A stretch of DNA of 64,000 nucleotides from Eretmocerus hayati (taxonomy: Eukaryota; Arthropoda; Insecta; Hymenoptera; Aphelinidae): the NCBI GenBank assembly GCA_029851415.1, contig CM056743.1, positions 122,976,305-123,040,304 of the forward strand. The letters are read 5' to 3'. Of the stretch, positions 31,080 to 44,057 are shown one piece after another. Below the pieces are notes generated by a model. The model had not been told where the DNA came from. It saw nothing but the letters and a program-made list of their open reading frames with translations, and made no database searches. Position 1 is the stretch's first letter. Every line of letters begins with the position of its first letter. A program made the position numbers and the translations under genes.

Positions 31080-33019
31080 CACTGAGAAAATTATTTGGCC
31101 ATTCTGAAAAAAATATATTCAGATTGAATACACGCGCATGTATATTATCCTTAACTGTTATTTTTCTAGAATGGATAAACGTATTTTATCAGAATGGATA
31201 AATATTTTTGCATTCTGAGCGTACATTTGATCAAAATAAAAAGATGCTTATACACGGGCCATTAATGTGAACGATACTGTGGATGTCATTGAAGAAATAT
31301 TATTCAAGTTTGATAAATATTAGTTTGAGCCAGGTAGATATTCAATAAGAATCAAAAATCAGTTTCAAGTCTGGAATAATAATTTCCAAAAAATAGCAGA
31401 AGTATAGCACAATTGCGGCTTATCTGGTTTGGATAAATATTTATTCAGACACGCTTCTTTGTCAGTAATTGTTAATTTCATTTCTTATTAATCTATATCA
31501 CTTACACTTGTATCATAATACTGTAAAGGATCTTATATCTTAACTATTTGCTAATATACTTATCACTTCACTAATAATTATCGCTTCGCACTCATATTCG
31601 CTATGTTCCATGAGATGCTTTGGAGCCTTATATATCAACCGAGGCCCTTCTTAGCCGCTTGCGAGGAATCAATCAACGTGTTGTTACCCGATTGAGAAAT
31701 GAAGATATACGTTCAGTTGACATCATAGACTAAAGACTCACATCTTCCGTTTAGGAGGATATCAAATTCATCGATTTACACGAGAAATTCCTATTATAAG
31801 CCAATAATTCAGTTTAAAAAAGCTGATTTTGGGGCGATTAATATTCCAAGCGCCATCTATGAGCGGAAATCGATCGTAATCACATTTGAACTTTCCAAAT
31901 AAATATCTCATCAAAATCGTCCATTAGCTTATTCGCAGTCATCAAACAATTCTTTGAAATTAACAATTCTCAATAAATTGATCCACCAAAGTGGCGCATT
32001 CTAAAAATCATACTCATTGCCTCATCTCTCAAGTTTAATGGATATTATCTCAATGTCGGTACCTCAGCTTTTGATTCTAATATATTCTTTGTATACGCGA
32101 TATCAAACCATTATTCAAGCACAGAGTTACAAAGATCCTGGACTTAGCAACGCCAAGGTTTTCAAATCAAGGGATATGATGGATGGAAATGATTGTTCCG
32201 AATAAGCTTGATCATCAGGCTCGATTATCAGTTCTCATCGGCTATGCCCAAACGGACAAATATTTATTCATATTGAATATAGTTTGTTCATTCGGACCAA
32301 GCTTGATTTGATTGAACTGAAAGATTCGAAACGAGGAACTATCCTGTACCAGAATGTAAACTCACCTCAACAGTCTTGGCAAACAATTGTTGGAGCTGAT
32401 TAAATATTTGTTCAATCCGAGATCATTCCTAACCTTCGAAATTATATTCCTTGAAAAACTTGATTTGATTATTCTGAACAAATACGTCACTCAAAATAAG
32501 TGATACTTATCTGTTTTCAATGAATATTTGTTGAAATTGACGACGATCGTGTCTTCACAATTAAAATATCTGTTTAATGAGAACGTTAACTTATTCATTC
32601 AAATTGAACAGACCATTCGTGACTTGAAATAAATATTCATTCAAACCCGTGGGTGCAATTGTGTTTTATGAGGTCCTGGCTAATTGAACACATATAAATT
32701 CGAGTTTATAAAATAAATTATCATTAAGTCGCACATTATTACTCAATTATATATATTTGTTTTGAATAAACTCGATTATTTGGTTCTATTATCAGCTTTC
32801 ACTGAATGTACAACTTATGAATAAATATGTATTCGAATCGAATACAATTTATTCATTGTGGACTAATTGATGAGTGAATAGATCACAAAATCATCAGTGA
32901 ATACATATTTATCTGAAAAAAGAATCTTGTATTCACTGAGAACAAATATTTTTTCAATCTACACAAGGCATTTACGATTAAATATATTTATTCAATTCTG
33001 GCAAATAATTTTCTCAGTG
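31080..33019. mobile_element. CACTG-ended non-autonomous DNA transposon
   Basis: CACTGAGAAAATTATTTG at the left is exactly complemented by CAAATAATTTTCTCAGTG at the right. TA lies on both sides (31078-31079 and 33020-33021). The interior is very AT-rich and full of AATAAATATTTATTCA-like words in both orientations. CACTG ends suggest CACTA/EnSpm or a related superfamily, but the 2-bp flank also allows others. No transposase frame. Confidence 0.6.
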
Positions 33020-33021
33020 TA

Positions 33022-34090
33022 CATTAAGAACTGAACCTTTTTCGATTTGATGAGAACTCTGAATAAGTGAATGCTTCAACTCAAATACAGATTGTATGAA
33101 CAATTCAGATGATTTTTGAGAACTACTCTTGAGCCTTCGTTTGAACCTCAGAAAACTTAAAATGAGTCTGGAATATTTTTTCCGAGTGCAAACATATTAG
33201 CAGATCGAGATTCCGTGTTATAGAGATTAACAAAGAGCACTACCATATTTGCTGTCAAGGGTCTCAAAGTGAACTATTCTAGTGTTCAAAGTTACCCCCA
33301 CATGAGATTCTAACACTGAACACTTCTCAGATGCTCATAACTTCTGTCTAGGAAATTCAATCGGATTCTATGGCAGCGCAATAGAAAGATAAAATCATAA
33401 GCTTTCAATTGACCTCGGATACAATGCCCTTCTGATGTAAGAAGCATAAGGTACAAGGAAATTACGAGCAAATTTTTCAAAAAGTATTCAAAGTTACCCC
33501 GGTAAACGGTATTAAATTTAATTCGAATTAGTGCATACAACATGTCGCACGGGATATCCGAGTTTCATGATATAGAAGTGCGCGTTTCGCTATATCGAAA
33601 CACTTGGAGTGCTCAAATAATCGATGTTCTGGGTAAGTATCAACTCAAGTGTTACCAGAAGCTTTGATTCAAGTGCAGAAGAACACGATTCGGAGAAATC
33701 TCTCAAGAATAACACGGGGGCTTTGACCCCCCCCCCCCCCCCAAGGAGAGCTCTATAGCTGCACCTCTTTCGAACAGCGTCTATCATTGAATACGTTAGA
33801 AATTCAAACATTCGACTAAGTTGGGGTGTGGAGTAATTACCAAGAACAACATTCGTGCACCCCACGCTCGCTTGGTAATCCACCGGGGATCTCGATGCTT
33901 AACTGTTTATTTTTGCATCCTGAATAGCTCTTTCGACAGCTAATGGGCCCTCGACTGCTTGATACTCTTACTTTCAAAGTGACATCACATGGCACTCAAA
34001 TTGGGCGTATCGTCATATTTACATGGGATGACTCGTGATGTTGAATGAAATTTCGTATGCTGTAGTGATATTGCGGTATCTTATTGCGTA
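33022..34090. other. Intergenic, poly-C tract, no gene recognised
   Basis: A run of about 17 C residues sits near 33728-33742. GTTACCCC words near 33294 and 33488 are the inverse of those at about 30495 and 30870. No exon found. Confidence 0.45.
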
Positions 34091-34390
34091 TTTCATCCTG
34101 ACGTTAAACAATCTGCGCAAGGCGAAAAAATTTTTGGTAATTTTTTTCCAATTTGACGATACCTGTCTCGATTTGCTCAAATTTGCCAAATCTCATATAG
34201 TTCTTTCCTTCTCTTTCAGAACATGATTCAAGATAGTAGCAGTTGACAACTGTATCACTGTGACATAACACCGCGTAAGTCGTCCTGACGTTGAACAATT
34301 GGCGGAAGATGAAAGAAAATGTTGGGAGTTTCTCCCCAATTGCACAATACTCATTTTAATTTGCTTGAATTAGCCAAATTTTTTTCAGGG
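34091..34390. repeat. Diverged tandem duplication (period about 186 bp)
   Basis: CCTGACGTTAAACAATCTGC at 34098 and CCTGACGTTGAACAATTGGC at 34284 begin two parallel segments. Both continue through Ttt-rich sequence to TTTGCTCAAATTTGCCAAAT and TTTGCTTGAATTAGCCAAAT. Old tandem duplication, not coding. Confidence 0.5.
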
Positions 34391-35233
34391 TGTCAAAAAA
34401 AATGTAAAACTCCAATTGTGGGATTGCTGTGCTCTCATTTTGGAGTTGCCCGATTAGCTGGAAATATTGAAATTACGTGTATACTTGGCAGGAAACTCGA
34501 TTTTGTAAGATTTGTATTACACGCTTGTGAAGTTTGAATTATACCTTCGCACGTACTACACATCCAAATATTTTTTCGATTTAAACGAGAAAAAGAGTGT
34601 TGAGATCTTAAACTTTAAAACCTTATTGTCATTTATTAGTTGTTGATAACAGAAAAAGTGAATGAAACTCCTCGTCGCGGATAAAAAACAACGTGATCCA
34701 CCTGACACTATTCTGCATGGAATCAACCACGCATCAACCATCATGAATTTTATTGATAACATGTTGTTTTTCAACATTAAACTGTGCTAGTGAGTCTGGG
34801 GTGGAGAATATATTGTAAAAAGTATCTTAAAGAAGACTTTTGCGGGAAGGAGTCATAAAATTCAAAGATGCTTTGAAATCTAGAACGAGATTCGAGTTTC
34901 ATGGTCTGAAATGATTACCCAGTGCAGATATGCATCCGCGCCGTTAAGACAGGCCGTGATTGTGCAAAGACAAGATCACGATATCAATGTCGCCCCAAGG
35001 CACTGGTCATGACAGCTCGCAATTATACGCCAGTCCAACCCCACATTTCGGAAGCCCCTTGACTCGCACATCATTATTGTCCTCTGCTCGAAGCGTCAGC
35101 TGTCAAGTTACGCGCCTTGTGCGGTCCATCAGATTATCATTGGCTTCTTCATTATGTACATCAATTCTAACACCATTGTGTATCACTCAAAACTTACTAT
35201 ACGAAAATCAATGCTATACAATTGTTCTTCAAC
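34391..35233. other. Intergenic, no gene recognised
   Basis: No recognisable domain in the short frames. The sequence looks unique. Confidence 0.4.
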
Positions 35234-35352
35234 TTTATCAATCTTGAAGGACAGGGGAGAATTGAATCAATTACCAAACTTCATAAAATAAAGTTTATTG
35301 CGGTATTTCGCCCACAAAATTCTACCATAAAACCTTCAAGATCGATGAAGTC
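35234..35352 (-). mobile_element. Penelope-like element fragment (partial)
   Basis: Bordered by ATCTTGAAGGACAGGGG and CCTTCAAGATCGATG in inverted orientation. The interior matches the 47.3-kb copy: on the minus strand TTTTGTGGGCGAAATACCGC corresponds to the second half of the hammerhead-like core there. The CTGATGA half is missing, so any ribozyme is broken. Confidence 0.45.
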
Positions 35353-35594
35353 GCAGAAGAATTTTATTGCAAGAAGTATAAGGACGACTTTTGTACACCA
35401 CTATCATTTGCATTGAGATCAACGCTGGCGCGGTTTTCGTTTTTTCAAATCATCCCTCAGAATTTTTCGTTTGATGTGAATTCATCACAAGTAGATTTGA
35501 TTTAATTCAATTGCTCATAAACGTATGGGCCATGGATGGCTCGATGTGGTTGGGTTGGTGGGTGAGTGGGTAGGCGATTGGGCAAATTGATGAT

Positions 35595-35935
35595 TTTAGT
35601 CAGTTCTGGAACGGTCTGGTGGCATGGCCTGGAACGTTGTGAAACGGTCTCTCACGGTCTGGTATGATCTGGGACATTCTAGCACAGTCCTCTCACGGCT
35701 CGGAATCGTCTGAAACGGTATGGGACGGTCTGGAACATTCAGGTACGGTTTGATATTGCCTGTAATGGTCTGGGAGTTCTAGAACGGCCATGATGATCTG
35801 AAAAGTCTCACGACTTAGGGCGTTCTGGGACAGTCTGGAAGGATCTAGGACGTTCTGGAATGGTCTGGAATGGTCTGTTACGGTGTAGAATGGTCTGGAA
35901 TGGTCTAGTGTAGGCTGGTCTAGGCTGGATTCGTG
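35595..35935. repeat. Degenerate TCTGGAACGG minisatellite
   Basis: About 30 imperfect copies of a 10-12-bp unit (TCTGGAACGG, TCTGGGACGG, TCTAGAACGG and similar). No coding sense. Confidence 0.65.
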
Positions 35936-36027
35936 GTCGTGTGGGTTATTGGTGGGTGCGCAGGAGATTTTGTAAGTGCAAAGGTTTATAGTTGGGTGGG
36001 TGGATGGACAAGTTGATAATAATATGG

Positions 36028-36196
36028 TCCCTAGAAAGAGTTCGAGACACGGTAGTTTTGGTCCGCCATGTTTTGCCCAAATGCCGTGTATTTATACGAT
36101 ACATATATTTGCGACTCCGCCGATATAGGTATAGTAAATAACACGGCGTTTGGGCGAAGTATGGCGGACCATATCTCGACCCCCTCCTAGGGACCC
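36028..36196. repeat. 170-bp hairpin MITE-like element
   Basis: GTCCCTAG at the left and CTAGGGAC at the right end a foldback whose inner arms (GGTCCGCCATGTTTTGCCCA versus TGGGCGAAGTATGGCGGACC; ATGCCGTGT versus ACACGGCGT) pair well. No clear flanking duplication. Confidence 0.55.
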
Positions 36197-36738
36197 TAGT
36201 CGATGAGTGAATGGCTAGATGGACTAGTGTCTGGTTATAATTGTTATAGCGGCACCAGCTCAACAAAATGTCATCTTCACGAATTTCATAAGGAACCTCT
36301 CTTCAAAACCAATTGACCATCAACCATCATTTCACTACTATCATTGTTGAGTTACAAAAGCATATCAGGAGCCTTTGATTCATCAAGAACGTTTACAAGC
36401 CTAACAAGCGGTAGTGAGAGAGGCAATATCGCGAATATCTAATTATGGTACAGTCTGGATGTCATCGACTTGCCTTCATCTTATTATGTTTAGCCGTTTA
36501 GATAAACATCGTTGCATCGAAAAGGTGATGACTATGATCGTCATCTCATACATCTTCTTCCCTGAACTATACATGAATAATATTTTTGGAAGAATTTGAA
36601 AACCAGACGTGAGGGTGAACTCCGCCAGATATACGTTGATCAGATTCATAGAACTCATATCTCATATCCAAATATTGGTGGAATTTACGTTTAGAAAGTT
36701 GGTGGTTGCAAATTACGAAGTATTGTGTCATTATTATA

Positions 36739-37588
36739 CAGTCTTTTTTTGTTAACACGAACTCATCCGGCCACGGGTTTCGTTCGTGTTAACGAAATGT
36801 TCGTGTTATCGAGAAATTCATTTCATTTTTTGACACGAATTAGTTCGTGTAAACAAATTAACACGAATTAGTTCGTGTAAACAAATCAGCACGAATTATT
36901 TCGTGTTGAAAAATTAACCCAAATCAGTTCGTGTTATTGAGGAAATATTGATCAATCCACATGTTAACTGTGATTCGACGAGCATTTGTTCATAATAATA
37001 TTATTCATCATGAGAATCGAAAGAGTCAGTCAACGAGAATATAATCACTCAGTTTCAAGTAAAATCTAAGAATGCACGTACAAATGATGTTACAATTAGG
37101 ACTTCTTTGCAAAGTTTTTGAAAAAATCGTCCAGAGTCAGTTGATGAGATTGCGCGAGATTCTTTATATGATATTCAAACGATATCTTTTCTAAATCATC
37201 AAGGAATTTAATGGAAATATTCCTCGAAGTGACTGCATGAATATACAGAGCTTGCGAAGATGATACAACTGCAGATCTAGTAGGTGGATCGATATCTTTT
37301 TCACATTCCTCGTCACTTCCAGAATCAATAGCTGACTGCTTACGCTTACTCATCGTGACGGACTGACTGAGCTGACTCTGCAGGCTTCGCTTCTGTTTAC
37401 TACTTCAAGTTCGAACGGGAAAATTTGACTTTACGGGGCCGGAAAATCGTTCGAGATTCGTGTAAAAAAAATTCGTGTTAACTCTGAAATCGCCCATAAG
37501 AGCCCATACAGTTTTTGCGGGGCAAGAATTTTGGTCGGGTTAACGAAAAATTCGAATTAAAGTAGTTCGTGTTCCAACTTTTTTAGTG
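36739..37588. mobile_element. pogo/Tigger-like deletion derivative
   Basis: Left end CAGTCTTTTTTTGTTAACAC is preceded by TA. The right end is its imperfect inverse (GTGTTCCAACTTTTTTAGTG). The subterminal sequence repeats AACACGAA in both orientations, as in many pogo/Tigger elements. The only ORF is the 85-aa fragment at 37096-37353. The right-hand duplication is not exact, so the end is approximate. Confidence 0.5.
37096..37353 (-). pseudogene. 85-aa ORF, internally deleted pogo/Tigger-type transposase
   Basis: The N-terminus MSKRKQ resembles the start of CENP-B/Tigger proteins, and the C-terminus LTLDDFFKNFAKKS resembles the typical end of Tigger transposases (a DFF motif after a helical LEDLE-type region). 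An acidic SGSDEECEKDIDPP segment lies between. The HTH and DDE catalytic regions are absent, so the frame looks like an in-frame internal deletion joining the two ends. It cannot be a transposase, but might be a short protein able to dimerise. Assignment rests on short motifs only. Confidence 0.4.
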
Positions 37589-37820
37589 ATACTGATGAGT
37601 CTTGATGCGATACAAGCTACAGTATCTTCTGATTCTATTGCATAAAATTCCTCTCACGAGTTACTTCGTGGTGGCTAATGACAATGCTATCACACACATA
37701 GGACCCTGAATCAAATAGTGGTTATGAGGCGGTAAAATTGAATAGGGATCCCACTTACTATAGTAAACTTGCAGAATTACTACACCGCTCGCTTACTCTT
37801 GCCACACCTCAGGGTTTTTG

Positions 37821-38929
37821 CAGGGAGCCGCTCACTAGGGAGTAGGAGATGCCAATGTCGGCTAATACGGCTACTGCCGAGGCTAATGTGCGCTACCGCA
37901 ACAGAGCCACCACCGAGCGCAAGTAGATAAAAGTAGTCAAAAATAACCTCGATGAGATGCGAAAGAGAAGAATTCGTGGGCCACGTTGCGTTGTACTGCA
38001 CACTACTTCACAGCCGCTGTAGGCTACTTCTAGCTACTGTAGAGCTCGTATTGCAGACCTGTGAAGCCACCAACTTCATTTGAATAGTAGCAGGAATTAG
38101 CCAAGAGTGGCATATACAGTACGAAAAAGCATCACGATCGTGCGCCGGCTACCCAGAGCCGGCTCATATTGGCTACTCCCGATCACTCGTATATTTTCGG
38201 TCATTGTCTTCAATTTATGAAGAAAACCCCGAAGTCGCCGATATTAGCCGTTTCTAATGTGTTGAAACGTGGCGAAGTTCACCCATTTCATGCCAGCGTC
38301 GATATATTTTCAATAGAGACTACTTCACGCTACTGTTGGCTACTGCACCCTCACGGAACGGACTGCATTAAACTGGATTCGGCGCATGCACATAGCTCAT
38401 GAACATTCGGGAGCATCCACGAAGTAGTGCAAGTAGCCCCGAAACGATGCTTTGTGTACAATGAACTGACTAAGCTCTTGATAAATTCCTGATTTCGGAC
38501 TCGAATGGTAGGTGGTACATCTAGTTTGAGATATCACCAATATCATTGACCGAAAATGTACAAATGGTCGGAAGTAGCCAATATCATCTTGCTCTGGATA
38601 GCCAGCACACGACACCGATGCTTACTCGTGCTGTATGGGCCACTCTTGGCTACTTCCTGTTACTATTGAAATGAAGTTGGTGGCTTCACAGGTCTGCAAT
38701 ACGAGCTCTACAGTAGCTAGAAGTAGCCTACAGCGACTGTAAAGTAGTGTGCAGTACAACGCAACGTGGCCCACGAATTCTACTCTTTCGCATCTCATCG
38801 AGGCTATTTTTGACTACTTTTATCTACTTGCACCCGGTGGTGGCTCTGTTGGGGTAGCGCACATTAGCGTCGTCAGTAGCCGTATTAGCCGACATTGGCA
38901 TCGGCTACTCCCTAGTGAGCGCCCCCCTG
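37821..38929. mobile_element. hAT-type foldback element (1.1 kb)
   Basis: Starts CAGGGAGCCGCTCACTAGGG and ends CCCTAGTGAGCGCCCCCCTG. Flanked by GGTTTTTG (37813-37820) and GGTCTTTG (38930-38937), an 8-bp duplication with one mismatch. Arms of about 300 bp are inverted copies around a centre at 38375. They generate the twin frames starting MQYNATWPTNS, which are non-coding mirror images. Confidence 0.75.
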
Positions 38930-38937
38930 GGTCTTTG

Positions 38938-39604
38938 GGAAGAGTTCAAACAGTCGAATCCTGAAACTTCTCAATAAGTAGTTTGAGAAGATATAAATGA
39001 TCCTTCAGATTATGCCATATGAATTTACTTGCAAAATCACAATTACGATTAATTGCAAATTGAATATGCCTCCGTGTATGATAACATGACCGAATCCATC
39101 AAACACACACCATGAATGGAGTAAGCGTCATGTCTTTTAATTTAGCGAATGAGAACTTTCAAGGCCATGGTCCATGTTTGAGTCGTCTTGCAATTATCAT
39201 CCAATTTGACATAGTGTTGCTGTTGCAAACATTTCCCTAACCCGTTCGTACAACTCTAGGACATGTGTGAACATTACATTTCGACACGCACATACTGTCG
39301 GCATGCATGCAAATGATCGCCCACTTACAGGTAAATTCTTGATCGTGCATGAGTCATCTCAAGGTGCAACCATTGCGTCCGGATTCATCGCCATTCAGGA
39401 AGGTCAGATAACCATTTTTTCTTTCATTTCATTCACTACTCTTTTTATCATCCCGTTCACAACTTTGCACCGCACATATTCACCATTCATCTGGAATCGT
39501 GCTCTATACCATATTTGATTTCATTCTTTTTTTCATTCTCTCTATTTACACCATCTCATCACACTCTTCACGTACGCCAATGATCACCTACTTCGGTACT
39601 CCAC
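38938..39604. other. Intergenic, no gene recognised
   Basis: Unique-looking, with pyrimidine-rich TTTCATTC runs from about 39415 to 39560. No exon supported. Confidence 0.4.
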
Positions 39605-39866
39605 GATTGGTCAAATGAAAATAAATTTGCCCCAGTTTTAGTGAACGCGATTTCCTCGGCGATTTCTTAGCCGCGAAAACACGAAAAACGGGGAAATCAC
39701 TTCAAATTTTCTGTAAAACGCAGAAATGTTTCGGAATTGACAAAAACCACTTATTTTCTCATATTTAAACATAACAAACGTAAAAAAAATATGCAGGAAG
39801 GTCCACGAGTGCCCATTTCTGATATCGGCATATGGGGGGGGGGGGCAAATTGGGTGCACTTACCTT
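39605..39866. mobile_element. Truncated copy of the 54489 family
   Basis: Inverted relative to 54489-54720. It ends TGGGTGCACTTACCT followed by TA, matching that element's terminus with small changes, and includes a run of about ten G residues at 39836-39845. The other end is missing. Confidence 0.5.
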
Positions 39867-40618
39867 ACTGTTTTGGATCATCCAAAATTACCAACCGGCT
39901 CTTGGAATAATAGCCAATGTCTGAAAGAATTACCCCGGTTTCTAGTTGTGGGGCGGTCAAAACAAAATCGAAGTTGCGCGCTATCTTTCCTATACAAAAT
40001 TTTTCCTCCCTTGGGACCGCGCCTGTCTACACCTCTCTCATCCCATTCCTTCTCCCACCATACACTTCATAATTCATCATCTGTTCCATTTTCCAGTCCA
40101 TTTCATCCTCCATTCTTTTTGAGACATTCCATCAATTTTGTCTCGTCAGTCATATCCCATCCGTAGACAGGTAAAAAAAGATCCAAACTTCCATCGTTGA
40201 AGTACAATCCGCATTTCCCGACTTGCGATACCTATGTTTGGTGAGCAAGTGTCGAAATTAGAGCGAATCCAAAGATGACTCGAAGGGAAGGTTCAACAGG
40301 CAGACTTACAAAACCACTCATAGATCAAATAGATTTAGCCGAAAATAGAGGGACCCACAATAGGCTAGGGAACATTGCAGAAGCCCATGTTCCTGGTACG
40401 TGACACCACACGAGATTGTAGTGGGCGAGCGCCAATAAGGGAGCTTGGTGCGAAAACAATGATAACACAAAGCAAGGAAGCAACGGACAGACTTGTGACG
40501 GATTGGAATTCCGTTTGAGAAGAACATCATTGCATCTCTCATTCAAGTCCTACAGGAAAATTCAGAAAATACGAATGGTAAGTTATGGGTCGAAAGTGAT
40601 TAACAAAATAAAATATAC
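39867..40618. other. Intergenic, no gene recognised
   Basis: A pyrimidine-rich CCATTCC/TTCATCC stretch at 40030-40150, otherwise nothing recognisable. Confidence 0.4.
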
Positions 40619-40621
40619 TAA

Positions 40622-41043
40622 CCAGGAGAGGTCATCACATCCGGATCACGGATTTGGCTGAAACTTTGGAAATAGCCTTCTTTTAGTGCCAAAAGATGAA
40701 ACCCAAAATTATAGACCCTAACGCTCAAGCGTTTCCGAGCTACAACCACGGACATTAACATTGCAGGTATACGTATATGTATGATTTTTAATATGAGCCT
40801 ATATGGGCAACGCTAATGTCCGTGGTTGTAGCTCGGAAACGCTTGAGCGTTAGGATGAGTCTGAAGTTAGCAGGGAGGTGAGCTTGACCGAAATTGGGCG
40901 GTCTTATCGAGAAACAGAAAGATGTTCATTCTTGGAAAAAGCGTTAGGGTCTATAATTTTGGGGTTCATCTTTTGGCACTAAAAGAAGGCTATTTCCAAA
41001 GTTTCAGCCAAATCCGTGATCCGGATGTGATGACCTCTCCTGG
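40622..41043. mobile_element. Palindromic PIF/Harbinger-like MITE, copy 1
   Basis: Starts CCAGGAGAGGTCATCACATC, ends GATGTGATGACCTCTCCTGG, and is flanked by TAA on both sides (40619-40621 and 41044-41046). Long arms contain AACGCTCAAGCGTTTCCGAG and its inverse. The 3-bp duplication with T-A outer bases points to PIF/Harbinger. Related copies are at 60221-60548 and 61354-61682. Confidence 0.65.
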
Positions 41044-41202
41044 TAAGACGGGAAGGAAAATGCAAACGGATAAGAAAATCCGGTGAAAAAACTGTTTCAG
41101 GTCAACTTAGAAAAAGAGGTAAGGAAATGACACTGTGAGATCAACTAAAACAGGTAAGACATTTGAGAGCAGACAAAAAAACGATGTCTGGTAAGAATAG
41201 GT

Positions 41203-41314
41203 TTATTCGATTACGCCAGCCATGCCTGGCCACGCCGGCGTGGCCGATCGGACCTCTCTTTCTCGCGATGTTAGAAAAAGAGATCCGATGGCGTATTCGA
41301 ATAAACCTAATAAG
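41203..41314. repeat. Hairpin repeat, TAGGTTTATTCG ends
   Basis: TAGGTTTATTCGATTACGCC at the left is mirrored by GGCGTATTCGAATAAACCTA at the right. AGACCTCTCTTTCTC-type inner arms pair too. The flanks share TAAGAA. Probable small MITE. Confidence 0.5.
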
Positions 41315-42815
41315 AAAATGTAGGGGGGGGGGAAAGGTAAGTGAAACATCCAGAGAAGAAATAAAACGGGTAAGTTAATTTATAACAAATAGAGCCGAAC
41401 ACAAGTAAATGAGAGAATTCCGAAGGAAAAAGCGTAAGCAATGACCACGATAACGCAATTTTTGGGACAGGTCAGGTTGGGTTAGTAAGAATCTAGGGAT
41501 ATTCTCTCTAGGAGTGAAATCCGATAAGGTCGAGTAAAAACACATCTTAGGGATTTTCCACCCCGATGGTTCCAGTCAGGCTGGGTTGAATTAGATCTAG
41601 GGAAATTTCCGCAGGGTGGGGTTAGTATCTATGTGAAAATCTAGTGATTCCGGACGCAATAACAGTCGCCACGCGACTTATTTAGTAGTTGATTACCAAT
41701 TATTTAACAGCTTAACTCAAACTTTGTGAGCTCTTTCAGCACAGCTGATACCAATGACTCCCAACACAACTTTTATCTCAATATTTAGCACGATTTTTGA
41801 TCAGGCGTTACTTTTAATCTGTAGTCGACGCCCAAAGCAGCGATCTGAGGGTGTTACATGAGCGTCGCGAATGATGAGGACTAGCACTCGACATGCGCGC
41901 AAGCGCGCTGATAGTTACTCAAAGTTTAGTTTTAAAATAAATGAGGATGATATGCCGTATACATGAATATACAGGCGCTTAATGTCCTATGATCTTTGAT
42001 GAGTTCGGGAGGATCTGAATAATAAAGATTTTTGGTCAAATTGCATGTTTGAAAAGTTTCATGGGTGTATGTGTATGTAACAGATTTTTACTACAGGCCA
42101 TCTTATTCTCGAGAACATGTTTTGGCGAACAATTTTTGGATCCCGATACTTATCTTGGAGCGGTCGTTGGCGCGGATGAATTTTTCCACGTTTGCAATTA
42201 TATTTAGAGTATCTTTGTAAGTGTGCATTTCTTTGTGTTGGGCTCTTATTCTCCAACATACGCATCGCTTCCAGAAATTTACCACTATAAAAAAGCGCTT
42301 CGCAACACCAATTGGTCGGTTGCATTTTGAATCTTTTTCGGCACGCCCTTGACTTGAAATTGATCTCGGCAAAGTTACCACACAATCACGTGAGTCAGAT
42401 TCTAATGAAACTGCAAAATCTTGAGCATAGTTGAGATCTCTTCTGTGTGATACACGTGATGAAAACACAGAATGTGAGAGTAAGGGAGTGTAAAGAGTTT
42501 CCTAAATTCGGTGATCCTTTCATCAGACAGCCTCAAAATGGACTTATTCAACAACTCAATGATGCAACTATCGGCCCAAATAGATTCCTTGATGTTCAAC
42601 TCATCGTGAGTAGTGCAACTAATCTTGCCATAAGTCCGGAAGCGTCGATGATAGAAAAACAATCATATCTCAGGTATTCCGAGAGACTGAGCGAGAAAAA
42701 GGTCGGAGTGTGTTTGTGATAGGTACTTTGACACGAACAATAAACTGAACTACTGTAAAAAAAATTAGTGTCTCGGACTACCTAGCTTCTCGTCAATGGT
42801 TTCTTCAGCGTCAAT
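41315..42815. other. Intergenic, no gene recognised
   Basis: Contains GCGCGCAAGCGCGC (41895-41908), the inverse of the 8435 motif. Overlapping minus-strand frames at 42059-42662 have no detectable family motif and overlap each other. Confidence 0.4.
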
Positions 42816-42817
42816 CA

Positions 42818-42820
<3 letters not shown>

Positions 42821-42848
<28 letters not shown>

Positions 42849-42855
42849 AAGAAAA
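42821..42855. repeat. (GAA)n microsatellite
   Basis: About 11 consecutive GAA/AAG triplets. Confidence 0.9.
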
Positions 42856-44050
42856 TCTCTTCAACCCGAATCAATACGATTTATCCTCACAACCTCCATC
42901 AAATTCTATTCACATCATGATATTAGTTGATATAATAATTTCACGATTCGGATGTAGGCAAAATCACAAAGCTTGCAAGTCCAACGTGGTATCATATTTA
43001 ATCGCATTGCTACATATCAACTCGAGAATACAACCGTAAGGCCTCGACTACTCTTGCAACGATATTCTTTCAGTTTTGCTGGTTATGTTGATGTTTACTA
43101 TTTCGATTTCTGTCATCATTGATGAAAACGACAGACTACTTACGAGATATCGCAAATATTCGATGCGACTGACTTCTCGGTTGTACTGTGGATTAATGTA
43201 AAGGATTGGCTCGCGGAAGCATCCCTATTCCGTCATCGTTATTTGCATCGGAGCAGATCAAAAGGCGTATTTTGGCCCCGACTCAGTATGGCAAGTACTG
43301 TGACAAACTACATATGAGCAGTTGTACATTGGGTAGCGAGACTTAGATAGACAACCCGGCCACCTGTCAGGTTAAAATGTAATCGAGAAAATCAAAGGAG
43401 CGAGTGCGCGCTCGGGCGAGAGATTTCGCGCGAGCATCATCACCCCGCCGCAGGCATGGATGTAGTTAAGCCATCAGGTACTCTTGAGACTATATCCATC
43501 AGGTACTCTTGAGACTATATATACTGGGGTTAATACGGATCCGAGCAGATTTGATCTACATGGGCGGTTGTCACCGATCTCACATTTTAGCTAAGTCAAC
43601 CTACGCAAAAAAGGAAGTTGATCTTTCTATGCATGCAAAACTTTTGATTGTGCGCTCACTGCCTCACATTTGTTATGAACAAATTCCAACATATATAATG
43701 TGGAGAATTTTCCATTACTGATTGGGACAATTTCCCCACAAATCAGACGAGAGTAAATTCTGATAGAATTGTAAGACATTCTTTAAGAATGTACACGATT
43801 CTCTGAGCATTGAATGATCCAAATCTATTGTGGTGAATTTTTCTTCAAATAAGCCAGATATGAGTGACTTCTCGTGGAGTCAACCCTCGTTTCAAGCTTG
43901 AGCTAGCTTCCGCTTAATGCCGAAGTTACAGTTTACTCTCAGGATTTAGTCAAATAATTCGAAACTGGATTTCCTCTTCGATGGAGAAAAAATTATGCCA
44001 CAGCTTTTTTTCATTCAAATATATTATACTGCCGGTCAAAAGTTGATATA
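42856..44050. other. Intergenic, short tandem duplication, no gene recognised
   Basis: CATCAGGTACTCTTGAGACT occurs twice in tandem (about 43472 and 43498). A CpG-rich patch (GCGCGCTCGGGCGAGAG) lies near 43404-43432. No exon supported. Confidence 0.45.
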
Positions 44051-44057
44051 CACACTA

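Noticed and set aside
37780..38964. Twin ORFs starting MQYNATWPTNS on opposite strands
   Set aside because: They are the two arms of one foldback transposon read outward; differences are not codon-like.
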